Origin: Massilia phosphatilytica
GTDB lineage: Bacteria > Pseudomonadota > Gammaproteobacteria > Burkholderiales > Burkholderiaceae_D
Assembly (NCBI RefSeq): GCF_002968015.1
Contig: NZ_PUIP01000001.1
Span: 186,001 to 250,000, forward strand
DNA: 64,000 nt
Direction of reading: 5' to 3'
Below, piece by piece: positions 50,299 through 57,806 of this stretch. Below the pieces are notes generated by a model. It was given only the letters and a program-made list of their open reading frames with translations, searched no databases and was not told where the DNA came from. Position 1 is the stretch's first letter. Each line of letters starts with the position of its first letter. The translations under genes were made by a program, and so were the position numbers.

Positions 50299-50314
50299 AT
50301 GAAAACGATTTCAT
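50299..50314. promoter_or_regulatory. LacI-type operator inside the GH43 promoter
   Basis: ATGAAAACGATTTCAT has six-base arms around ACGA, a LacI-type operator. On the minus strand it lies between a TTGTTG -35 (50315-50320) and a TATACT -10 (50294-50299), a 15-base spacer. Repressor binding would directly block RNA polymerase. The promoter elements are read by eye. Confidence 0.6.
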
Positions 50315-50326
50315 CAACAAGACCGG

Positions 50327-51955
50327 TCAGCGCCACTCGTGGATCGCGATGCCGCCGAAGCCGTTCCACGCGCTGAAATGTTGCTCCAGCCCGGGCAGCA
50401 GGCGCAGCAGGGCGGCCTTGTCCTTGTGGAAGGTGGTCGCGCTGCCGTCGATGGCGCGCGTCGCTTGCAGGCGGTACAGCCGCGCATCCTGCGCCGCGAG
50501 CGGCCGGCGCAGCAGGGCCAGCACCTGGCGGCCACCGACGTCCACGGCCAGCAGGTCGCCCGGACCGCCCGCGGCCTTCACATAGCGGCGCTGGACTTCG
50601 GGATCGATGGGGCCCGCTTCGAGCGCGATGCGCGCCTGGCGGTCGTGCGCGCTGGCCCAGTCGAGGAACGGCACGGCGAAGTCGACGATCTGGTCGCGGT
50701 CGGTCCGGTAATCCATCACGGTCATGGCGTCCGCGTACGGCGCGAGCGCGTCCAATAAAGCCTGGTTCTTGCCCCACCAGAAGGGGACGACGACATCCAC
50801 GGCCAGCGCGTTGCCGGCGGCCGCTTTCACGGCGCGCACCATGGCGACGTAGGCGGCGTCGCGCCGGGCCGCGGGCAGCATGTTGTCCGGCAACAGGTAC
50901 GGCTCCACGTCGAACTGCACGCCGCGCAAACGGGCGTCGGGCGGTTGCGCAGCGTTATAGGCGGCATAGGCCTGCACGCGTTTCACGACCGCCGGCACCT
51001 CGTCCGCCAGGACCATGTGCGGGTCGCCGTCGACGCTGTACACGCTGATGCCCCGCTCGCCGGTCTGGCGCACGAACGCGGCCAGCAGATCGGGCGCGCG
51101 CACAGCGCCGCCGTCCTTCAGCGGCACGGTGATGAACAATTCGTGGATGTCGTGGGCCGCGGCCCAGTCGAGCAGGGCAGGGCCGCCGTCGATCCAGTCG
51201 CCGGGGCGCCAGACCCACGTCGAACGGGGCGCCGGTCTGGATGCGGCGTCCGGTTCCAGTGCAAGCGACGTCACGTCGATGCGGGCCTGCGTCGCGGGAC
51301 ATAGCAGCACGAACTGGCGCCACGCGGCGCGGTCCAGGCGCGGCGGCAGCGCCAGGCGCGCGGGCTTGTCCTTGACGGGCAGCGTGCCCATGTCGAACGC
51401 GTCGTCGCGGGCCCGACGCGCCTCGTCGGCCACTTGCCACGTGAATGCGCCGCCCTGCGCCGTGTAGGCCGCGCCAAGCAGCGCGTTCGCGCGCGTCATG
51501 AACCACGGCCCCGTCAGGATCACGCCCGCGGCGCGCTGGCCCGGGCGGCACGTCACCTGCAGGCGGCCATCCTCCAGCGTCGCCTGCACGCGCTCCTCGA
51601 CGCCGAACGTGCGGGCGCGCATCTGCGCCAGCAGGTTCGCGCGCAGGGGCATCGGGCCGGGACGTTCCGGTCCCGGCTGCGCCGACGGCAGTTCGTGCTC
51701 GCTGACGGCGAAGCGGCCATCGGCCACGTTGCCGTGCAGGAGGATGGTGTTCTCCGGCGTTTCACCCGGCGCGAGCGGATACAGCGTCTCGACCTGGGCG
51801 CCGGGCGGCAGCGCCACGCTCGTGCAGCCTTGCATGCGAGCCTGGTCGTTGACGACGTAGCGCGGCGGCCCGTCGGCGGCGGTGCATTGGTGCAGCGTGG
51901 CGGCGTGGGCCGGCATGGACATGGCGAGGAGGGGGAACAGGAAGCGGCGGATCAT
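50327..51955 (-). CDS. secreted barrel-like protein of the GT2 cassette
   Basis: A 542-residue protein with a signal peptide (FLFPLLAMSMPAHA). The N-terminal 240 residues are not recognised. The C-terminal half (about 250-460) has a barrel-like layout with VQFDVEPYLLPD (DxE at 349-351) and VMDYRTD, reminiscent of GH18-type or related glycosidase barrels, so it may cleave or bind a glycan. It is the last gene of a coupled minus-strand set; its ATG overlaps the GT2 stop by one base (TGATG). Function is an inference. Confidence 0.65.
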   Translation of the reverse strand: MIRRFLFPLLAMSMPAHAATLHQCTAADGPPRYVVNDQARMQGCTSVALPPGAQVETLYPLAPGETPENTILLHGNVADGRFAVSEHELPSAQPGPERPGPMPLRANLLAQMRARTFGVEERVQATLEDGRLQVTCRPGQRAAGVILTGPWFMTRANALLGAAYTAQGGAFTWQVADEARRARDDAFDMGTLPVKDKPARLALPPRLDRAAWRQFVLLCPATQARIDVTSLALEPDAASRPAPRSTWVWRPGDWIDGGPALLDWAAAHDIHELFITVPLKDGGAVRAPDLLAAFVRQTGERGISVYSVDGDPHMVLADEVPAVVKRVQAYAAYNAAQPPDARLRGVQFDVEPYLLPDNMLPAARRDAAYVAMVRAVKAAAGNALAVDVVVPFWWGKNQALLDALAPYADAMTVMDYRTDRDQIVDFAVPFLDWASAHDRQARIALEAGPIDPEVQRRYVKAAGGPGDLLAVDVGGRQVLALLRRPLAAQDARLYRLQATRAIDGSATTFHKDKAALLRLLPGLEQHFSAWNGFGGIAIHEWR

Positions 51956-53379
51956 CACGGGCCTTTCGGCGTACTGGCCTGCCAGTCGCCCTTGCGCTTC
52001 ATCGTACCCCACGTCGACTCCTTTTGCGTGACCCAGCGCCACAGCCCGATCAGGCGCCACATCGTATTGAGTTGGCGGTAGCCGAGGTTCTCCAGCAGCA
52101 CGACGGCGGCCAGCGCCAGCAGCTGCTTGCCGCGCGGGTAGATGTGGAAGGACATCTCTTCCAGCAGCAGCCCGGAGGCCGACAGCAGGATGCCGAGGCC
52201 GATGGCGACGAACATGAACGTGGTGAACGCCTGCCACGAGATCTCGCCCATGAGGAAGGACCAGATCATGAAGATGTAGCCGCCCACTTCGACGAGGGGG
52301 CCGAGCCACTCGAACAGCAGCATGAACGGGAACGCGAGCCAGCCCGGCACGCCGCCATTGCGCGAGAACATCAGGCCCCAGTTGGCGTTCAGGCTCTCGG
52401 CCAGGCCGCGCTGCCAGCGGATGCGCTGGTTCTTGAGCGTCCTGTAGTCTTCCGGCGCCTCGGTCCAGCACACGGGATCGGGCACGAATTCGACCTTGTA
52501 CGGCTGGCGCTTCGCGCGCAGCAGGCGGTGCATGCGGACGATCAGTTCCATGTCCTCGCCGATCGTGTCCGGACGGTAGCCGCCGGCCTGGATCACGGTG
52601 TCCTTGCGGAACACGCCGAACGCGCCGGAGATGATCAGCATGCCGTTCACGGACGACCAGCCCAGGCGCCCGAACAGGAACGCGCGCAGGTATTCCACGA
52701 CCTGGAACAGCGCCCATACGTTCTTCGGCAAGCCCACCTTCGTGAGGAAGCCGCCCGTCACCTCGCAGCCGTTGGCGACGCGGATCGTGCCGCCCGTCGC
52801 GACGACGGTCGGGTCGCGCAGGAACGGTTCCGTGACCTTTTCCAGGCTGTCGCGCTGCAGGATCGAGTCGGCATCGACGCCGCACACGAGCGGATAGCGC
52901 GACGCATTGATGCCCGCGTTCAGCGAGTCGGCCTTGCCGCCGTTTTCCTTGTCGATCACGCGCAGGTTCGGGAAGCGCGTGGAGCGGTAGATCTGGCGGA
53001 TCTCCTTCGTCCTGATCTGGCGGCGGTAGGCCTCGGGGAATGGCAGCAGGCCGAATTCGCGCTTCAGCACCTCGAGCGTGCCGTCCTTCGAACCGTCGTT
53101 CACGACCAGCACCTCGTACTCGGAATACGTCAGCTGCAGCATCGAGCGTACGGACGCCGCGATCGTCGCTTCTTCGTTATACGCGGGCACGAGGATGCTG
53201 ACGGGCGGCTCCAGGCCCGAGTAGGCGCGCGGCAGGTCGTCGAGCATCTCTTCCTGTCCCTTGCGGTGCAGCGTGCGCAGCGACAGCATGTTCAGCACGA
53301 GATAGCCGCCGTTGAGCAGGATGAAGTAGCACAGGACGAACCAGGTGACGAACTGGATGAGCAGGTGGTGCGTCATCAT
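51955..53379 (-). CDS. family 2 glycosyltransferase
   Basis: A 474-residue membrane glycosyltransferase of the processive (BcsA/PgaC/HasA-like) kind. D95 (VVNDGS), D169/D171 (GVDADS), D276 (GEDMEL) and QRIRW (318-322) give the D,D,D,QxxRW pattern. An N-terminal helix (about 8-30) and four or five C-terminal helices (from about 340) are present. GGAAAGGA lies before the ATG at 53379, which overlaps the HEAT-gene stop as ATGA. It probably polymerises a surface polysaccharide, type unknown. Confidence 0.88.
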   Translation of the reverse strand: MMTHHLLIQFVTWFVLCYFILLNGGYLVLNMLSLRTLHRKGQEEMLDDLPRAYSGLEPPVSILVPAYNEEATIAASVRSMLQLTYSEYEVLVVNDGSKDGTLEVLKREFGLLPFPEAYRRQIRTKEIRQIYRSTRFPNLRVIDKENGGKADSLNAGINASRYPLVCGVDADSILQRDSLEKVTEPFLRDPTVVATGGTIRVANGCEVTGGFLTKVGLPKNVWALFQVVEYLRAFLFGRLGWSSVNGMLIISGAFGVFRKDTVIQAGGYRPDTIGEDMELIVRMHRLLRAKRQPYKVEFVPDPVCWTEAPEDYRTLKNQRIRWQRGLAESLNANWGLMFSRNGGVPGWLAFPFMLLFEWLGPLVEVGGYIFMIWSFLMGEISWQAFTTFMFVAIGLGILLSASGLLLEEMSFHIYPRGKQLLALAAVVLLENLGYRQLNTMWRLIGLWRWVTQKESTWGTMKRKGDWQASTPKGP

Positions 53380-54485
53380 GCGGTCCTTTCCCCGGAGCGG
53401 GATTCGGCAATGACCTGGGCGAGGATATCGGCGGCGAAGCGGTCGGTCAACGCTGCCTGCAGTGCATCCAGTTCGGCGCGGCCGAGCCACGGCAGGTCGA
53501 CGATCGCCTGCGCGGCGCGGTAGCGCACCCACCATTCGCGGTCGCCCAGCAGGGCGGTCAGGCGGTCGACATCGGACGCATCGCCGATGCGGCCCAGCGC
53601 CTTGGCGGCCAGCACGCGCACCTGCCAGTCCGCGTGCGCGAGCAGGCCGCGGACGGGGTCCCGCAGGCCGGGCGTGCCGACGCTGCGCAGCGCGGCCGTC
53701 ACGAGGTCGAGGTCGGCGCTGGCGAGGGCGGCGGACAGCACGTCCGGCGGCAGGTCGATGCGCAGCGCTTCCGCGATGCGCAAGGCGCGCGGCAAACGCT
53801 CCTTTGGCAGTGCCGGCAGCAGGTTCGCCAGCACGCCGGCGACGGGCGCGCTCGCTTCCTTCAGGATGCCGGCCACGTGCGACATCGCCCAATCGTCGCG
53901 TTCGACGAACAGCGGCGTGAGGTAAGCCGCGGCCGCGTGCGGGTCGATGCGCACGAGCGCCCACAAGGCGGAGAGCGACAGCGTCACGTCGGGGCTTTCG
54001 GCCAGCGTGCGCAGCGCGTCCCACGAATCGCGGTCGCCCAGGTGGCCCAGCACGAGGGTCGCGAGCAGGCGCTCCGTGCGCGGGCCGCGCGCGAGCATGG
54101 CGCGCGCGTCGATCTCCACGCCGAGGCGGCGTGCGACGTCGTTCAGGGCGACGCCCGCCTCGCCGCGCAGCGATGCCTGCAGGTGCACCCACAGCTTGAT
54201 GAAGTGCGGACGCTCCGCCTTGCCGAGCGCCGGCAGCGTCTCGGGCGTCTCGCCGACGATGGCGGCATTCAGCACGGGACGCCAGCGCGCCAGCGCGCGT
54301 GCCGCACGGCGTTCGCGGCGGCGCAGCGCCATGCGCAGGCGGATGATCTGCGCGCCGAGGAGCAGCGTCAGGAGGAGGGCGCCGATGCCCGTCCAGTATG
54401 CCGCCGCCAGGACCGGATCGGTCGGTGCGGTGAATGCGGCGGCCAGCGCATGGGCGGGAATGACGCCGCCCGTCGGCAGGATCAT
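53376..54485 (-). CDS. membrane-anchored HEAT-repeat protein
   Basis: A 369-residue protein with one helix at about 24-46 and a soluble part of HEAT/PBS-lyase-type repeats, seen as LATLVLGHLGDRDSWDAL, DPVRGLLAHADWQVRVLAAKALG and RLTALLGDREWWVRYRAAQA. Such solenoids are protein-binding scaffolds. It overlaps both the response regulator and the GT2 gene by four bases (ATGA each), so the three products are made together. A role in bringing the regulator to the transferase is an inference. Confidence 0.82.
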   Translation of the reverse strand: MILPTGGVIPAHALAAAFTAPTDPVLAAAYWTGIGALLLTLLLGAQIIRLRMALRRRERRAARALARWRPVLNAAIVGETPETLPALGKAERPHFIKLWVHLQASLRGEAGVALNDVARRLGVEIDARAMLARGPRTERLLATLVLGHLGDRDSWDALRTLAESPDVTLSLSALWALVRIDPHAAAAYLTPLFVERDDWAMSHVAGILKEASAPVAGVLANLLPALPKERLPRALRIAEALRIDLPPDVLSAALASADLDLVTAALRSVGTPGLRDPVRGLLAHADWQVRVLAAKALGRIGDASDVDRLTALLGDREWWVRYRAAQAIVDLPWLGRAELDALQAALTDRFAADILAQVIAESRSGERTA

Positions 54486-54865
54486 GCAGGCGACTTCAGG
54501 AAGCGGCGCAGCCGCGCCAGCAATTCCTGCGGCTGGAACGGCTTGATGATGAAGTCGTTGGCGCCGGCATCGAGGGCGCGCACGGTGTCGCGCTCCGTGT
54601 TCTTGGCGGTCAGCATGAGGACGGGAACGGCTTCCCAGCCGGCCTGCGCGCGGATCAGCCCCACGATCTCGAATCCGTCCACGTACGGCAGCATCACGTC
54701 CAGCAGCACGAGGTCGGGTGCGGGCTGCGACACGACGTGCTGGACGGCGGCGCGGCCGTCGGCCACGTGGATCACGCGATATCCCTGGCGCTCGAGCATG
54801 AAGCCGAGGACGTGGGCGATGTGGACATCATCCTCGACGACGAGGACGCTGGGTTGTGCGCTCAT
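54482..54865 (-). CDS. stand-alone receiver-domain response regulator
   Basis: A 127-residue single receiver domain: acidic pocket D12/D13, phospho-acceptor D56 (LLDVMLP), T86 and K108 (FIIKPF). It has no output domain, so it acts by protein contact, presumably with the HEAT protein encoded next. It is the first gene of the cassette. A perfect TATAAT lies about 30 bases upstream on the minus strand. Confidence 0.9.
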   Translation of the reverse strand: MSAQPSVLVVEDDVHIAHVLGFMLERQGYRVIHVADGRAAVQHVVSQPAPDLVLLDVMLPYVDGFEIVGLIRAQAGWEAVPVLMLTAKNTERDTVRALDAGANDFIIKPFQPQELLARLRRFLKSPA

Positions 54866-54897
54866 GCTGGTGGAGTCGGAAGTTGCCTTAAGGTTTC

Positions 54898-54903
54898 ATT
54901 ATA
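54898..54903 (-). promoter_or_regulatory. -10 element for the response-regulator operon
   Basis: TATAAT on the minus strand, about 33 bases before the response-regulator ATG. The best -35 at proper spacing is weak (GTCAAA, 54920-54925), so an activator may be needed. Confidence 0.5.
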
Positions 54904-54931
54904 CTGGGGACATTTAACATTTGACGCGCTC

Positions 54932-54960
54932 TTGATGATCCATTAGCGCTAATGTATTAT
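54932..54960 (+). promoter_or_regulatory. MarR gene promoter with embedded operator
   Basis: TTGATG (54932-54937) and TATTAT (54955-54960) are separated by 17 bases. The whole spacer from 54941 to 54954 is the palindrome CATTAGCGCTAATG, perfect over 14 bases. A repressor bound there would cover the promoter, the usual autoregulation by MarR proteins. The start codon is 8 bases after the -10, which predicts a leaderless transcript. Confidence 0.7.
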
Positions 54961-54967
54961 CCGGTGC

Positions 54968-55459
54968 ATGAACACGAGGCACAATCCAGGACTGGGCGAA
55001 TTGCTCCGCTACGTCAACGAACTGGTCGAACAGGGCGCGGAAGAACATTACCGTGCGATGCGCCTGAATTACCGGCCGCGCTACACCCCGGTGTTGCGCG
55101 CGCTGGATGCCGGCGCGCGGACGGTCACCGACATCACCGAGCGCACCCGCCTGACGCAAGGCGCGATCAGCCAGACCGTCGCGCTGCTGGAGGGGGATGG
55201 CCTGATTACCCGTCACGCCCTCGACGATGGCCGCAAGAGCGCGATCGAGCTGACCGCCGCCGGACGCGCCCTGGTGGACAAGCTGGCAAGGCACTGGTCG
55301 GCCACCTTCGCCGCGATCGCGCGGCTCGAGGACGACATCGGCTACCCGCTCAGGCGCGTGCTGGAAGCCACGGCCGGCGCCCTGGAGCGCGAAGGATTCG
55401 CGGCCCGCGTCACCGCGGCGCAAGCCGCATTACAACAGGAGGATCCGCATGGCGACTGA
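54968..55459 (+). CDS. MarR family transcriptional regulator
   Basis: A 163-residue winged-helix repressor. The helix-turn-helix region is ITERTRLTQGAISQTVALLEGDGLI, cut by the usual MarR pattern, and RHALDDGRKSAIELTAAGRAL is the wing. No Shine-Dalgarno sequence is visible before the ATG, and the -10 is only eight bases upstream. It is followed by a methyltransferase gene that overlaps its last 11 bases. The palindrome in its promoter suggests it represses itself and the methyltransferase. Confidence 0.9.
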   Translation: MNTRHNPGLGELLRYVNELVEQGAEEHYRAMRLNYRPRYTPVLRALDAGARTVTDITERTRLTQGAISQTVALLEGDGLITRHALDDGRKSAIELTAAGRALVDKLARHWSATFAAIARLEDDIGYPLRRVLEATAGALEREGFAARVTAAQAALQQEDPHGD

Positions 55460-56207
55460 TCGTCACCCGGCGCGCAACTGGTTCGACCAGGGAGGACGGG
55501 CCTACGCCCGGTTCCGGCCCGACTATCCGCGCGAACTCGCCGCGTTCCTGGCGTCCGCGGCACCGGACGGCCGGCTCGCGGTCGACGTGGGCTGCGGCAA
55601 CGGGCAACTGACGCAGTTGCTCGCGCCGTACTTCGACAGGGTGATCGGCCTCGACCCGAGCGCTGACCAGATCGCGAATGCCGTCCCGAACACGCGCATC
55701 CATTACGAATGCGCGCCCGCCGAACGGCTGCCGGTGCCCGACGCGAGCGCGAGCCTGGTCACCGCGGCGCAGGCCGCGCACTGGTTCGACTTGCCCGCCT
55801 TTTATCGGGAAGTCCGCCGGATCGCCGTGCCCGGCGCCGTCGTGGCGCTCGTCAGCTACGGCGTCCTCCGGCTGGAGCCGCGGCTGGACCGACGCTTCCA
55901 GGCGTTTTACCGGGACGAGATCGGACCGTACTGGCCGCCGGAGCGCAAGCTCGTCGACACGGGCTATGCGACCATCGACTTCCCGTTCGCAGAATCGGCG
56001 CCGCCCGCGCTGGAGATCCGGCTCGACTGGCATCTGTCCGAGTTCATCGGCTACGTGCTGACGTGGTCCGCCACGCGCAGCGCGCGCGAAGCGGGCCAGG
56101 ACGCGCTGCTGATGGCGTTCTTCGACGACCTCGCCGCGCTGTGGGGCGACCCGGACGCCAGGCGTCCGGTGTCCTGGCCCATCAACATGCGCATCGGTAC
56201 GGTGTAA
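55449..56207 (+). CDS. class I SAM-dependent methyltransferase
   Basis: A 252-residue methyltransferase with motif I VDVGCGNGQL (45-54), an acidic loop IGLDPSADQI and a later APAERLPVPDASASLVTAAQ that reads as motifs II/III. It resembles UbiE/type-11 methyltransferases acting on small molecules; the substrate is unknown. CAGGAGG precedes the ATG even though it overlaps the MarR gene, so it is translated on its own site. Control by the MarR protein is likely. Confidence 0.86.
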   Translation: MATDRHPARNWFDQGGRAYARFRPDYPRELAAFLASAAPDGRLAVDVGCGNGQLTQLLAPYFDRVIGLDPSADQIANAVPNTRIHYECAPAERLPVPDASASLVTAAQAAHWFDLPAFYREVRRIAVPGAVVALVSYGVLRLEPRLDRRFQAFYRDEIGPYWPPERKLVDTGYATIDFPFAESAPPALEIRLDWHLSEFIGYVLTWSATRSAREAGQDALLMAFFDDLAALWGDPDARRPVSWPINMRIGTV

Positions 56208-56214
56208 GAGGGCG

Positions 56215-56916
56215 TCAGGCCGGCAGGTCGAACAGCAGCAGTTCGGCAGCTTCGGCCTGGTCGAACACGAGACGTTCCTCGCCGCCGATCTTGAGCGCGT
56301 CGCCATCCTTCAGCGGCACGCCGTTGACCGTGACGTCGCCGCGGATCACGTGCACATACGCGAGGCGTTCGCGGTCGATCGCATGTTCCACCTTGTCGCC
56401 TTCGTCCAGGATCGCGGCATAGATCGACGCGTCCTGGTGGATCAGCACCGTGTCCTGGCGGCCGTCGCGCGAGGCGATCAGGCGCAGCTTGCCCTTCTTG
56501 CTGTCCGTCGAAAAATGCTTTTCCTCGTAGCTGGGCTGAATGCCTTTCGTGTCCGGCTCGATCCAGATCTGCAGAAAGTGCACGGGATCCGTCTTCGACC
56601 CGTTGAACTCGCTGTGGCGCACGCCGGTGCCCGCGCTCATGCGCTGCACGTCGCCGTAGTGCAGCACGGAGCCGGTGCCCATGCTGTCCTTGTGCTCCAG
56701 CGCGCCGTCCAGCACGTACGAGATGATCTCCATGTCGCGGTGGCCGTGCGTGCCGAAGCCGCCGCCCGGGGCGACGCGGTCTTCGTTGATCACCAGCAGC
56801 GGGCCGAAGCCGCTGTGGCGCGGGTCGTAGTAATCGGCGAACGAAAAGCTGTGCTTGGACATCAGCCAGCCGTGGTGGGCGGCGCCCCGTTCTTCGCTCC
56901 TGCGGACTTCCATCAT
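56215..56916 (-). CDS. pirin family protein
   Basis: A 233-residue bicupin. Metal-ligand candidates of the N-terminal cupin are in GTHGHRDMEIISYVL and GALEHKDSMG, with VRHSEFN following. Some bacterial pirins have quercetin dioxygenase activity; others bind regulators. AAGGAG lies before the tandem ATGs at 56916 and 56913; the first is used. It converges with the methyltransferase, eight bases apart, and reads from the opposite strand. Confidence 0.9.
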   Translation of the reverse strand: MMEVRRSEERGAAHHGWLMSKHSFSFADYYDPRHSGFGPLLVINEDRVAPGGGFGTHGHRDMEIISYVLDGALEHKDSMGTGSVLHYGDVQRMSAGTGVRHSEFNGSKTDPVHFLQIWIEPDTKGIQPSYEEKHFSTDSKKGKLRLIASRDGRQDTVLIHQDASIYAAILDEGDKVEHAIDRERLAYVHVIRGDVTVNGVPLKDGDALKIGGEERLVFDQAEAAELLLFDLPA

Positions 56917-57018
56917 GATGCGCTCCTTGTGTTGTGTGCTTGTCGATGGAATGAGTATAGGGAAGCCGCCCCGCAAAGAAAAACGAGTAGTTTTAGCGCC
57001 TGTGATCGAAAAAATCGA

Positions 57019-57228
57019 TCAACGGCGCAGGGGATCGAGCAGGCTGCGCAGGTTGTTGTGGTCGAGCTCGTACATGAGGGCAAGCAATTCGCCCAGCTCT
57101 CCCTTCGGAAAGCCTTCGCGGGCGAACCAGCCCAGGTAGTGGCCGGGGAGTTCGGCGATCATGCGGCCCTTGTACTTGCCGTAGGGCATTTCGCGGGTCA
57201 GCAGCAGGGTGAGGTGTTCGGGTTTCAT
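57019..57228 (-). CDS. DUF3820 family protein
   Basis: A 69-residue protein with MPYGKYKGRMIAELPGHYLGWF, the pattern of the DUF3820 family (putative quorum-sensing-regulated virulence-factor-like). It is soluble and has no signal. It lies 102 bases upstream of the pirin start on the same strand. No function can be stated. Confidence 0.8.
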   Translation of the reverse strand: MKPEHLTLLLTREMPYGKYKGRMIAELPGHYLGWFAREGFPKGELGELLALMYELDHNNLRSLLDPLRR

Positions 57229-57290
57229 CGTGCCGCCACTTTAGCAAATCGCGCGAAGGGCGTAGCATGCGCCGGAGAGGAGACACCATC

Positions 57291-57713
57291 ATGGCAACCG
57301 ACTTCAACCTGGAACGCTTCGTGGAAGCCCAGAACGGCATCTACGACACGGCGCTGGCCGAACTGCGCGCCGGCCACAAGCGCACCCACTGGATGTGGTT
57401 CATCTTTCCCCAGATCGAGGGACTGGGACACAGCGCGATGGCGCAGCGCTACGCGATCCGTTCCGCCGACGAGGCCGCGGCCTATCTCGCGCATCCCGTG
57501 CTGGGCCCGCGCCTGCGCGCCTGCGCGAGCGCCGTCGCGAGCCACGACGACCGCGGCGTGGACGAGATCTTCGGCCACCCGGACAACCTGAAATTCCACT
57601 CCTCGATGACCTTGTTTGCCGACGTGGCGCCCCACGAAGCGATCTTCCAGACCTGCCTCGACCAGTTCTTCGACGGCCGTCCCGACCCGGCCACGCAGGA
57701 GCGGCTGGGCTGA
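57291..57713 (+). CDS. DUF1810 family protein
   Basis: A 140-residue soluble protein with the family pattern: FNLERFVEAQNGIYDTAL, THWMWFIFPQIEGLG, AAYLAHPVLGPRLR and LKFHSSMTLF. Members are widespread in bacteria; the biochemical role is not established. GGAGAGGAG precedes the ATG at 57291; the frame opens at 57267. It is divergent from DUF3820 and transcribed on its own. Confidence 0.88.
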   Translation: MATDFNLERFVEAQNGIYDTALAELRAGHKRTHWMWFIFPQIEGLGHSAMAQRYAIRSADEAAAYLAHPVLGPRLRACASAVASHDDRGVDEIFGHPDNLKFHSSMTLFADVAPHEAIFQTCLDQFFDGRPDPATQERLG

Positions 57714-57762
57714 CCGCGCGGACGCCGGATGCGTCCGCGACGGCGTGATCAACGTTGTTGCG

Positions 57763-57768
57763 TATAAT
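57763..57768 (+). promoter_or_regulatory. -10 element before the NYN gene
   Basis: A perfect TATAAT 39 bases before the chosen ATG of the NYN-LOTUS gene. No good -35 is seen at 16-18 bases spacing, so it is a candidate only. Confidence 0.4.
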
Positions 57769-57806
57769 CCGTGGTCAGCTTGTCTACCAACCACACAACA
57801 ACACAC

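Noticed and set aside
50255..50320. ATG at 50320 as the GH43 start
   Set aside because: It would place the operator and promoter inside the gene and push the Tat motif 20 residues from the start.
51956..52885. In-frame upstream extension of the secreted barrel gene
   Set aside because: It lies in another frame of the GT2 gene; the signal peptide starts at 51955.
54883..54905. Plus-strand promoter TTGCCT / TATACT in the MarR upstream region
   Set aside because: The spacer is only 11 bases; the same bases hold a perfect minus-strand TATAAT instead.
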